Notes: generated by a model not told the origin, from the letters alone. A stretch of 6,503 bases of DNA from an uncultured Eubacteriales bacterium (GCA_902803185.1 CADCOV010000079.1:1-6503); one strand, 5' to 3'. Counted from the stretch's first letter, positions 1 to 5,981 are shown. Numbers and translations are program-made.

Positions 1-33
1 CGGGATGTGCAGAGGCGTCTTTCGCGTTCAGGA

Positions 34-1146
34 TCAGCGGACGTACACCCGCGGCGGCCTTGCCATCAGCCGGGCGATGATGTCGTTCTTGAAGGTCTTG
101 CAGAGGTCGGCGGCCTCCTGGAGGCTCATGCCGTCGCCGTCACCGAGTCCGTAGATCACGACCGGGTCGCCCTGGGCAAGGTCCGGCACGTCGGTGGCGT
201 CCACCATGCACTGGTCCATGCCGATCAGACCGGCGAACGGGCAGCGCACGCCTTTGATGGTCACGTAGCCCTGCTCGTACAGGCGGCGCGGGTAGCCGTC
301 GCAGTAGCCGAAGGGCAGGGTGGCGATGAGGGAAGGCCGCTTCGCCCGCCAGCGGTGCTCGTAGCTGGCGCCCTCGCCTGCTTCCACGGTGTGGACGGCG
401 CTGACCTTCGTCTCGAACCGGAGGACCTGCCGCACATCCACCTCGGCGTCGGAATCCCAGCTGTGGAGGCCGTAGCAGAGGGAGCCCGGCCGGACCATAT
501 TGAGCCGGTAGGCCGGCACGTCCACGGTGGCGACGGAGTCCGCGATGTGCCGGTAGCGGAGCGGCACGCCGGCAGCTGTGAGGCCGTCGGTGAAGGCGAG
601 GAACTTTTCGAACTGCGCCCGGTCGCTCTCCGCTCCCGCCAGGGCCAGGTGGGAGAAGGCGCCTTCAATCTCGAGGCCCGGGAGCTTCGCAATCTCCAGG
701 GCTTCGGCCGGGTCCCGCATGCCCAGCCGCACGAGGCCGGTATCGAACTTCAGGTGGACCTTCGCCCTGCGGCCCAGGGCACAGGCTGCCTCGGACAGGG
801 CCTTCGCCTCCTCGAGGCCGGTGACGGCCTGGGTGAAGCCCTCCGAGGCGACGATGTCCATGAGCCGGGCCGGGGTCTGGCCCAGGATGAAGATCGGCGC
901 TTCCGGGCAGGCGGCTTTGAGATCCAGGGCCTCCGTCAGGGTGGCGACGGCCAGGTAGGTGACGCCGTTCTCCAGGAAGACCGGAGCGACGGCCGCGGCG
1001 CCGTGCCCGTAGGCATTGGCTTTGACCACCGCCATGATGGCGACGTCCGGCCCCACCAGGGCCCGGATGGTGCGAAGGTTGTGGGCCAGGGCGCCGAGAT
1101 CCACGGTGATCACCGTGTCCCGGAGCAGGCGGTCTGTATATTCCAT
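34..1146 (-). CDS. alr: Alanine racemase family enzyme (alanine, possibly serine, racemase)
   Basis: This is a cytoplasmic PLP enzyme of 370 residues, a normal full length for the family. It interconverts L- and D-alanine and so supplies D-alanine for peptidoglycan. The N-terminal barrel carries VVKANAYGHG with the PLP lysine at K42. HLKFDTGLVRLG (131-142) supplies the conserved K133 and R140. The C-terminal domain has the catalytic tyrosine Y262 in ASYEHRW, then LPFGYCDGYPR (277-287) and GMDQCMVD (309-316). The ATG start follows AGAGAGGA at a good distance. The gene diverges from a two-component system. One oddity: in the C-terminal motif TFKNDI (351-356), N354 replaces the Tyr of the usual TINYEV-like motif. 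From family knowledge, Asn at this place is typical of VanT serine racemases, and Tyr354 of the Geobacillus enzyme governs substrate choice. Serine racemization is therefore possible, but there is no VanT membrane domain. The family call is very secure; the substrate is open. Confidence 0.96.
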   Translation of the reverse strand: MEYTDRLLRDTVITVDLGALAHNLRTIRALVGPDVAIMAVVKANAYGHGAAAVAPVFLENGVTYLAVATLTEALDLKAACPEAPIFILGQTPARLMDIVASEGFTQAVTGLEEAKALSEAACALGRRAKVHLKFDTGLVRLGMRDPAEALEIAKLPGLEIEGAFSHLALAGAESDRAQFEKFLAFTDGLTAAGVPLRYRHIADSVATVDVPAYRLNMVRPGSLCYGLHSWDSDAEVDVRQVLRFETKVSAVHTVEAGEGASYEHRWRAKRPSLIATLPFGYCDGYPRRLYEQGYVTIKGVRCPFAGLIGMDQCMVDATDVPDLAQGDPVVIYGLGDGDGMSLQEAADLCKTFKNDIIARLMARPPRVYVR

Positions 1147-1166
1147 ATGTGTGATCCTCTCTTTCC

Positions 1167-1183
1167 GGCCGCAGAGAGCGGCC
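1167..1183 (-). promoter_or_regulatory. Hairpin in the racemase leader
   Basis: A perfect inverted repeat GGCCGC / GCGGCC encloses five bases. It lies just after the predicted transcription start and about 20 bases before the start codon. The minus-strand loop region reads CTCTCT, which is complementary to AGAGAG in the ribosome binding site. It may only protect the 5' end of the mRNA; a regulatory role is inferred. Confidence 0.4.
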
Positions 1184-1192
1184 CTAACTCAG

Positions 1193-1222
1193 ATTATACC
1201 ACCATCCGCAAGGAATTGTAGT
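1193..1222 (-). promoter_or_regulatory. Promoter of the racemase gene
   Basis: On the minus strand a perfect TATAAT (1193-1198) is preceded by TGG, giving an extended -10 element. A weak -35, ACTACA (1217-1222), sits 18 bases upstream. Transcription would start near 1186, leaving a leader of about 40 bases. The -35 overlaps that of the opposite promoter. Confidence 0.65.
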
Positions 1223-1244
1223 TCGGCGCGAAATCGCATATAAT
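1216..1244 (+). promoter_or_regulatory. Promoter of the kinase-regulator operon
   Basis: TTGTAG (1216-1221) and a perfect TATAAT (1239-1244) are separated by 17 bases. This predicts a start near 1251 and a leader of about 30 G-rich bases. The -35 matches consensus in only three positions, so an activator or an alternative hexamer is possible. Confidence 0.65.
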
Positions 1245-1280
1245 AATAGCGGGCGGCGGGGGGCTGCCCCCAATGGGGAT

Positions 1281-2810
1281 ATGAACGAACAGAAAAAGCA
1301 AAAGAAGAAAAAACAATATCTGCTGGCGGTGGGGATCTTCCTGCTGGCGACCATCATCGCCTCCATCTTCAGCCGCCTCGAGCTGCCGGACACGAACATC
1401 CTGGCGATCTACCTGCTGGCGGTGCTCCTCATCGTCTGGATCACGAACAGCTACATCGTCGGCCTTGCGGCGTCGACGGCGGCGACCTTCATCTTCAACT
1501 TCTTCTACGCGGAACCGCTCTATAACTTCTCGGTGCGGGACACGAACTACTCGGTGACCTTCCTGTCTTTGATCGTCATCGTGGTGGCGACGGGGACCAT
1601 CACCACCCGGGCGACCCTGGCGGCCCAGGCGGCGGAGAAGAACGAGGAGGAGGCCAGGGCGCTGTACGACCTGAACAGCCGGCTGACGGACGCCGGAGAG
1701 ATCCGGGACATCGCTGCGGCGGCGATCTACGCCCTGAGCGGCCGCCTCCGCTGCGAGACCTCCTGCGTGCTCTTCACGGATGAGGGAAAGCCCGGGGAGA
1801 CCGTGCTGGTCTGCGAATGGCCGGAGGACGCGGCCCACACCAGGCCTTTCCGGACGGAGAGCCGGGATGCCCTGCTGCAGAGGCTCGAAGGGGATGGGGA
1901 CATCTTTGAGCTCGGCGACCACGCCTGCCGGCTGGTCCGGGGACCGGAGAACCCTCTCGCGGTGATCGCCATCCCGAAGCGGGGCCTGCAGGAGCTGGAG
2001 GAATCGGAGGACGCCATGCTGGAGTCCATGATGGCCAGCATCGCCCTCGCCATGAACCGGGTCTACTCCGAGGAACAGCGGATCCGGGACCGGGAGGAGA
2101 TGACCCGCGAGCGCACCCGGGCCAACCTGCTGCGCTCCATCTCCCACGACATCAGGACGCCTTTGTCCGGCATCGTGGGCTCCGCGGAGATGCTGATCAC
2201 CATGGAGGAGCGGGACGGCGACGAGGTGCGCCGGGACATCGCCAAGGGGATCAAAAACGACGGCGAGCGGCTCCGCCAGATGGTGGACAACATACTGAGC
2301 CTGACCCGGCTGCAGGACGGGCGGATCGCCCTCAAAAAGGAGCCGGAAGCGGCGGAGGAGGTCATCGAAGCGGCGGTGAGCCTGACGGCCCGGCGCCATC
2401 CGGACCGGGAATTCGCCGTGGACGTGCCGGGAGAGCTGGTGCTGGTGCCGATGGACGCCCGCCTGGTCGAACAGGTGCTGCTGAACCTTTTGGACAACGC
2501 GGTCCGGCACACGGAGACCGGCAGCGAGATCGGCGTGAGCCTCACGACGGACCGGGAAGCCGGGCAGGCGGTGTTCACCGTCAGCGACCGGGGGAGCGGC
2601 ATCGCGGAGGCGGACCTGCCCCACATCTTCCAGGCCTTCTACACCGATGCGGCAGGGGATTCCGAATCCGCCCGGAGCATGGGGCTTGGCCTGGCGATCT
2701 GCGAGACCGTGGTGAAGGCCCACGGCGGCGTCATCAGCGCCCGGAACCGGACGGACGGACCGGGGGCGGAATTCACTTTTACGATACCGATGGAGGACCA
2801 AAATGGCTGA
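1281..2810 (+). CDS. KdpD-like membrane sensor histidine kinase (short form)
   Basis: This sensor autophosphorylates on histidine and passes phosphate to the regulator encoded next to it. A very basic N-terminus (MNEQKKQKKKKQ) leads into four closely spaced hydrophobic segments at about 13-30, 39-54, 57-77 and 92-108, the DUF4118 membrane module of KdpD. A GAF-like region follows at about 125-260. The kinase core has SISHDIRTPL with the phosphoacceptor H289, an N box LLNLLDNAVRHT with N406, DRGSG (436-440) and GLGLAI (468-473). At 509 residues it lacks the N-terminal KdpD and universal-stress domains of the roughly 900-residue E. coli protein. The ATG at 1281 is the only sensible start, because the membrane segments begin straight after it. 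However, its ribosome binding site is poor: GGGG only two bases away. The last 8 bases overlap the regulator gene. Histidine kinase is certain, KdpD-type likely, and potassium as signal unproven. Confidence 0.93.
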   Translation: MNEQKKQKKKKQYLLAVGIFLLATIIASIFSRLELPDTNILAIYLLAVLLIVWITNSYIVGLAASTAATFIFNFFYAEPLYNFSVRDTNYSVTFLSLIVIVVATGTITTRATLAAQAAEKNEEEARALYDLNSRLTDAGEIRDIAAAAIYALSGRLRCETSCVLFTDEGKPGETVLVCEWPEDAAHTRPFRTESRDALLQRLEGDGDIFELGDHACRLVRGPENPLAVIAIPKRGLQELEESEDAMLESMMASIALAMNRVYSEEQRIRDREEMTRERTRANLLRSISHDIRTPLSGIVGSAEMLITMEERDGDEVRRDIAKGIKNDGERLRQMVDNILSLTRLQDGRIALKKEPEAAEEVIEAAVSLTARRHPDREFAVDVPGELVLVPMDARLVEQVLLNLLDNAVRHTETGSEIGVSLTTDREAGQAVFTVSDRGSGIAEADLPHIFQAFYTDAAGDSESARSMGLGLAICETVVKAHGGVISARNRTDGPGAEFTFTIPMEDQNG

Positions 2811-3504
2811 ACCGAACAAAGAACGGGTGCTGGTCGTGGAGGACGATCTGACGATCGCCCGCTTCATCTGCTATACCCTTGAAAACGAAGGCTACCGCCA
2901 CTGCGAGGCGGGGACCGGGGCGGCGGCCCTGGAGCTCCTCTCCGCGGGGGACGTGGACCTGATGCTGCTGGACCTGGGCCTGCCGGACATGGACGGCAAG
3001 CAGCTGATCAGCCGGGTCCGGGAGTGGTCGGAGATGCCGATCATCGTGGTCTCCGCCCGGGATCAGGACCAGGAAAAGGCGGCGGCCCTGGATCTGGGCG
3101 CCGACGATTACCTGACAAAGCCCTTCTCCACGACGGAGCTTCTGGCCAGGATCAAAGTCGCCATCCGCCATCTCCGCCTGTTCCGGGTGGGACAGGAGCA
3201 AACGGTGCTGCAGGTGGGAGACCTGTCCATGGATCTGGCGAAGCGGCTGGTCTACCTGGAGGGCCGCGAGATCCACATGACGCCGATGGAGTACAGCCTC
3301 CTGTCCCTGCTGTTCCGCAACATGGGCAAGGTGCTGACCACCGGCTTCATCATCCAGAAGATCTACGGGGAGACCTACGGCACCGACACCCAGGCGCTCC
3401 GGGCGCTGATGGCGGGGCTGCGCCGCAAGATCGAGGCGAACCCGGGGAAACCCCGGTACATCCGCACCGAGGTGGGCGTGGGCTACCGGCTGGTGGACGA
3501 ATGA
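2803..3504 (+). CDS. KdpE-like OmpR-family response regulator
   Basis: This DNA-binding transcription factor of 233 residues should be activated by the kinase whose gene it overlaps; the ATG lies inside the last codons of the kinase, suggesting translational coupling. The receiver domain (about 7-120) has the acidic pair D14/D15, the phosphorylation site D57 in LMLLDLGLPDMDG, S84 in VVSA and K106 in YLTKPF. All catalytic residues are therefore present. The C-terminal winged-helix domain (about 136-231) contains MTPMEYSLLSLL and the recognition and wing region ending in RYIRTEVGVGYRLV, typical of OmpR/KdpE proteins. The gene ends just before a terminator. E. coli KdpE switches on kdpFABC, but no pump gene lies here, so the target genes are unknown. 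Confidence 0.95.
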   Translation: MAEPNKERVLVVEDDLTIARFICYTLENEGYRHCEAGTGAAALELLSAGDVDLMLLDLGLPDMDGKQLISRVREWSEMPIIVVSARDQDQEKAAALDLGADDYLTKPFSTTELLARIKVAIRHLRLFRVGQEQTVLQVGDLSMDLAKRLVYLEGREIHMTPMEYSLLSLLFRNMGKVLTTGFIIQKIYGETYGTDTQALRALMAGLRRKIEANPGKPRYIRTEVGVGYRLVDE

Positions 3505-3515
3505 TAAGAGCACAG

Positions 3516-3555
3516 AAAAAGAGGCAGGGCCGGCGCCCTGCCTCTGGTATTTTTT
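3516..3555. terminator. Bidirectional terminator between convergent genes
   Basis: A perfect 10-bp stem, GAGGCAGGGC / GCCCTGCCTC (3521-3530 and 3535-3544), has a CGGC loop. On the plus strand a T run (3550-3555) follows after a few bases. On the minus strand five A's (3516-3520) become a U run directly after the stem. It can end both the regulator transcript and the CoA-transferase transcript. Confidence 0.9.
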
Positions 3556-3561
3556 GTCGGA

Positions 3562-4920
3562 TCAGTAGACTCTGCGGTTGGATGGCTTCCAGATGCCCAT
3601 CTTCTCGGCCTTTTTCACCAGCTCGTCCTGGAACTTCGGGTGGGCGATGTCGATCAAAAGCTCCGCCCGCTCCCAGGTGCTCTTGCCCTTCAGGTCGGCA
3701 GCGCCGTACTCGGTGACGATGAAGTGGGTCGCCTGCCGCGGGGTGGTGACCACGGAGCCCGGCGCCAGGGTCGGCACGATCAGGGATTCCACGGTGCCGT
3801 CCGGCTTCGTGAAGGTGGACGGGGTGCAGAGGAAGCTCTGGCCGCCCTTGGAGGCGAAGGCGCCCATGACGAAGTCCAACTGGCCGCCGTTGCCGCTGAT
3901 CTGGCGAGGGCCGACGGTCTCGGAGCAGACCTGCCCGTAGAGGTCCACCTGGATGCAGCCGTTGATGGAGACAAAGTTGTCGATGCTGCCGATGACGTGG
4001 GTGTCGTTGACGTAGTCCACCGGCGCCGTGCAGCAGATCGGGTTGTTGTCGATGAAATCGTAGAGGCGCTTGGTGCCGCCGGCAAAGGTGTAGACGGCTT
4101 TGCCCCGGTCGATGCGCTTGTTGCCGGTCAGCTTGCCGGCCTCGAAGAGGTCCACGTAGGCGTCCACGAACATCTCGGTGTGGGCATTGATGTTGCGGAG
4201 ATCGGAGTCCGCGATCAGGGAGCCGATGCAGGACGGCAGGCCGCCGATACCGAGCTGGAGGGTGCTGTTGCTCCTGATCCGCTCCACGACCCGGGAGGCG
4301 ATCCGGCGCTCGGTCTCCGTCGGCGCCTTGCGCTCGATGACCGGCAGCGGGGAGTTGCTGCCCTCTACGACGTAGTCGACGCCGTAGAGGTTCAGCTGGG
4401 TCTGGTGGCCCTGGGCGATCGGCATGTTCTCGTTGACCTCGACGATGATGGTCTTGGCGGAGCGGATGACGCCCCACATGTCGGAGACCTGCGGCCCAAG
4501 GTTGAAGTTGCCGTGCTCGTCCATCGGCGCCACCTGGAAGCAGGCGATATCGAGGGCGTTGTTGTTGCTGGTCCAGTAGAACGGCAGTTCCCTGAACATC
4601 ATCGGCAGATAGGCGCAGCGGCCGGCGTCGGACATGTGGCGGTCAGCCGGTCCGAAGTGGGCGGAAACAAAGCGCACCTGGTTGTTGGATTCTGTGGCCT
4701 CGTAGACCTTGAACGGCTTGTCGATCAGAGAGGCGGTGCTGAATATGGTGACGTGGGAAAGCTCGTCCGCGCGGCGGGCCAGCGCGGCGTCGATGTCGAC
4801 GACCTGGCCGCAGCCCAAGCCGAAGTGGACCCGGTCGCCCGGGCGCACCAAAGCGGCCGCCTGATCCGCGGTGATCAGTTTCCCCTGGTAATGGCGGTCG
4901 AGGGATGATGTCCTGTACAT
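3562..4920 (-). CDS. CoA-transferase, butyryl-CoA:acetate / 4-hydroxybutyrate type
   Basis: This cytoplasmic enzyme of the acetyl-CoA hydrolase/transferase family moves CoA between an acyl-CoA and acetate or another short acid. At 452 residues it is full length for the 4-hydroxybutyrate and butyryl-CoA:acetate CoA-transferases of clostridia. It has GIGGLPS (224-230) and AHTEMFVD (246-253), where E249 is the expected catalytic glutamate forming the glutamyl-CoA intermediate. Further on are the CoA-site motif GNGGQLDFVMGA (343-354) and TEYGAADLKGKS (403-414). The ATG follows a perfect AGGAGG five bases upstream. The gene is monocistronic: its own promoter lies upstream and a terminator just downstream. 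A Rex-like site at the predicted transcription start suggests repression when NAD+ is high. Whether butyryl-CoA, 4-hydroxybutyrate or another acid is preferred cannot be read from the motifs; acetyl-CoA hydrolase or succinyl-CoA:acetate transferase are less likely alternatives. Confidence 0.9.
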   Translation of the reverse strand: MYRTSSLDRHYQGKLITADQAAALVRPGDRVHFGLGCGQVVDIDAALARRADELSHVTIFSTASLIDKPFKVYEATESNNQVRFVSAHFGPADRHMSDAGRCAYLPMMFRELPFYWTSNNNALDIACFQVAPMDEHGNFNLGPQVSDMWGVIRSAKTIIVEVNENMPIAQGHQTQLNLYGVDYVVEGSNSPLPVIERKAPTETERRIASRVVERIRSNSTLQLGIGGLPSCIGSLIADSDLRNINAHTEMFVDAYVDLFEAGKLTGNKRIDRGKAVYTFAGGTKRLYDFIDNNPICCTAPVDYVNDTHVIGSIDNFVSINGCIQVDLYGQVCSETVGPRQISGNGGQLDFVMGAFASKGGQSFLCTPSTFTKPDGTVESLIVPTLAPGSVVTTPRQATHFIVTEYGAADLKGKSTWERAELLIDIAHPKFQDELVKKAEKMGIWKPSNRRVY

Positions 4921-4973
4921 GTAGTCCTCCTGTGGGTGCCGGAGTCACCGGCGCTTTTCATTCTCATATTGCC

Positions 4974-4991
4974 TCGTTAAAAAAGTAACAC
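4974..4991. promoter_or_regulatory. Rex-like redox operator
   Basis: The plus strand reads TCGTTAA, AAAA, GTAACAC. This matches 11 of the 14 fixed positions of the clostridial Rex consensus TTGTTAA-N4-TTAACAA. It covers the predicted transcription start of the CoA-transferase gene (near 4989), a classic repressor position. Rex is an NADH/NAD+-sensing repressor of fermentation genes. The match was made by eye and the rex gene is not in the window. Confidence 0.55.
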
Positions 4992-4995
4992 ACTC

Positions 4996-5024
4996 ATTCT
5001 ACAATATATCACATTAACATGCAA
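4996..5024 (-). promoter_or_regulatory. Promoter of the CoA-transferase gene
   Basis: On the minus strand TTGCAT (5019-5024) and TAGAAT (4996-5001) are 17 bases apart, giving a start near 4989 and a leader of about 70 bases. An overlapping extended -10 candidate, TGA-TATATT, lies slightly upstream and is an alternative. Confidence 0.6.
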
Positions 5025-5028
5025 GAGC

Positions 5029-5059
5029 AAAAAGAGGAGCGGCATGGTGCCGTTCCTCT
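5029..5059 (-). terminator. Terminator of the PuuD-like gene
   Basis: On the minus strand AGAGGAACGGCA and TGCCGCTCCTCT form a 12-bp stem with one A-C mismatch and a CCA loop (5033-5059). A run of five U's (5029-5033) follows, overlapping the stem by one base. It lies 23 bases after the stop codon of the hydrolase gene and so separates that gene from the CoA-transferase. Confidence 0.88.
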
Positions 5060-5082
5060 CATGGGTATCATAACTGTTCGCT

Positions 5083-5814
5083 TTAGAGGGCGGCGGAGGC
5101 CTCCACCAGCGCCTTGAAGATGGAGAGCTGCTGGGTCTTGAGCTCTTCCTCCGGGGACTTGTGGAGGAGCTCCGGATGCCACTGGGTGCCCCAGATGAAC
5201 CGGTACTCCGGCGCGTAGAAGGATTCGACCAGGTCCTCGCCCTCCGCGATGGCCATCGGCGCGAGGCCTTCTCCGAGAGTCTTGATGGCCTGGTGGTGGA
5301 AGGAGTTCACCCGGATCTTCTCCGCACCCTTCATGCAGGCGGAGAGCGGGGTATCCGGCAGCACGTCCACCCGGTGGGAGGCGATGTAGTTCGGCTCCTT
5401 CTGGCTGTGGTTCGTCGGCAGCGGATGCTGGGTCGGCAGATCCTGATAGAGGGTACCGCCGAACATGGCGTTGATGAACTGGTGGCCCCGGCAGATGCCC
5501 AGGATCGGCTTGTCCATGGCGATGGCCGCGTCGAAGTACAGCTTCTCGTTCACGTCCCGCTTCGGGGCGAGCAGGCCGATCTGCAGGATCGGTTCCTCTC
5601 CGTAGATCTGCGGGTTCACGTCCGGGCCGCCGGTGATGATGAGGCCGTCCAGGTCCGCCATCAGGTCCCATGCGTCCTCGGCGCTGTCGGTGAAGGGCAG
5701 CATCACCGGAAGGCCCCCGGTCTTCTGGATGCCCTCCAGGTAGCCCGGGATGATCCACCAGCTGCTCAGGTTATAGTCGTAGAGCGGCGTGACGCCGATC
5801 AGAGGTTTTTTCAT
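5083..5814 (-). CDS. PuuD-like gamma-glutamyl-GABA hydrolase (peptidase C26)
   Basis: This cytoplasmic class I glutamine amidotransferase-like hydrolase has 243 residues, normal for the family. PuuD releases GABA and glutamate from gamma-glutamyl-GABA in putrescine breakdown; relatives cleave other gamma-glutamyl amides. The N-terminus KKPLIGVTPLYDY is typical. Next come GLIITGGPDVNP (57-68), the nucleophile elbow GICRGHQ with C108, VNSFHHQAIK (169-178), and WGTQWHPE (208-215) with H213 and E215 completing the triad. I chose the ATG at 5814. An in-frame GTG three codons upstream (5823) would sit on top of the ribosome binding site AGGAG, whereas the ATG has an ideal 8-base spacing. It has its own promoter and terminator. 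No puuA, puuB or puuC genes are visible, so the substrate is inferred from family only. Confidence 0.9.
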   Translation of the reverse strand: MKKPLIGVTPLYDYNLSSWWIIPGYLEGIQKTGGLPVMLPFTDSAEDAWDLMADLDGLIITGGPDVNPQIYGEEPILQIGLLAPKRDVNEKLYFDAAIAMDKPILGICRGHQFINAMFGGTLYQDLPTQHPLPTNHSQKEPNYIASHRVDVLPDTPLSACMKGAEKIRVNSFHHQAIKTLGEGLAPMAIAEGEDLVESFYAPEYRFIWGTQWHPELLHKSPEEELKTQQLSIFKALVEASAAL

Positions 5815-5855
5815 GATACACACTCCTACTATTGTCGAATTGATGATACATGAGT

Positions 5856-5884
5856 ATTGTACAACCGTACAGAAGATCCCGCAA
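5856..5884 (-). promoter_or_regulatory. Promoter of the PuuD-like gene with operator-like repeat
   Basis: On the minus strand TTGCGG (5879-5884) and TACAAT (5856-5861) are 17 bases apart, placing the start near 5849, about 35 bases before the ATG. An inverted repeat TGTAC-N4-GTACA (5858-5871) covers part of the -10 box and spacer, a position where a repressor would block RNA polymerase. Confidence 0.6.
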
Positions 5885-5910
5885 CTCTAAACATACGAGA
5901 AACGATGATA

Positions 5911-5959
5911 CACGCATTGCGTAATGCCTGGACACATGATATAATATACGCAATGCGTG
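5911..5959 (+). promoter_or_regulatory. Promoter of the HTH/KilA-N operon with twin operators
   Basis: TTGCGT (5917-5922) and a perfect TATAAT (5940-5945) are 17 bases apart, and TGA before the TATAAT makes it an extended -10. The promoter is framed by a perfect 13-bp inverted repeat, 5911-5923 and 5947-5959. Each arm holds its own palindrome ACGCA-N-TGCGT (5912-5922, 5948-5958). The left one covers the -35 and the right one the predicted start near 5952. This is a strong repression layout, and the small HTH protein encoded next is the obvious candidate ligand. Confidence 0.75.
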
Positions 5960-5981
5960 ATTCAGAAAGAGGAGGAGCGAT

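Noticed and set aside
1..33. Possible next gene after the racemase on the minus strand
   Set aside because: There are only 33 bases, with no ATG or GTG start preceded by a ribosome binding site and no terminator visible.
7..1221. Long open frame on the plus strand opposite the racemase gene (404 codons)
   Set aside because: It is antisense to a complete racemase with all catalytic motifs, its product is low-complexity in Gly, Val, Asp and Arg, and it resembles no family; it follows from high GC in the third codon position.
1194..2867. 557-codon open frame on the minus strand opposite the kinase
   Set aside because: It is antisense to an unmistakable histidine kinase and gives an Arg/Asp/His-rich sequence without any domain.
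3640..4908. 422-codon plus-strand open frame opposite the CoA-transferase
   Set aside because: It is a mirror of the CoA-transferase codons and has no recognisable motif.
4936..4954. GCCGG/CCGGC hairpin in the CoA-transferase leader as a riboswitch
   Set aside because: It is only a 5-bp stem with a 5-base loop in a leader of about 70 bases, too small for any known riboswitch class.
4875..4967. 30-codon frame in the CoA-transferase leader that overlaps its start (ATG AGA ATG AAA...)
   Set aside because: It has a weak GAGG site and could be a leader peptide, but shows no run of regulatory codons and no attenuator; it is most simply explained by chance.
5815..5823. GTG at 5823 as start of the PuuD-like gene
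   Set aside because: It lies almost on the AGGAG ribosome binding site, leaving no spacing, while the ATG at 5814 has an ideal 8-base distance and begins the conserved KKPLIGVTP sequence.
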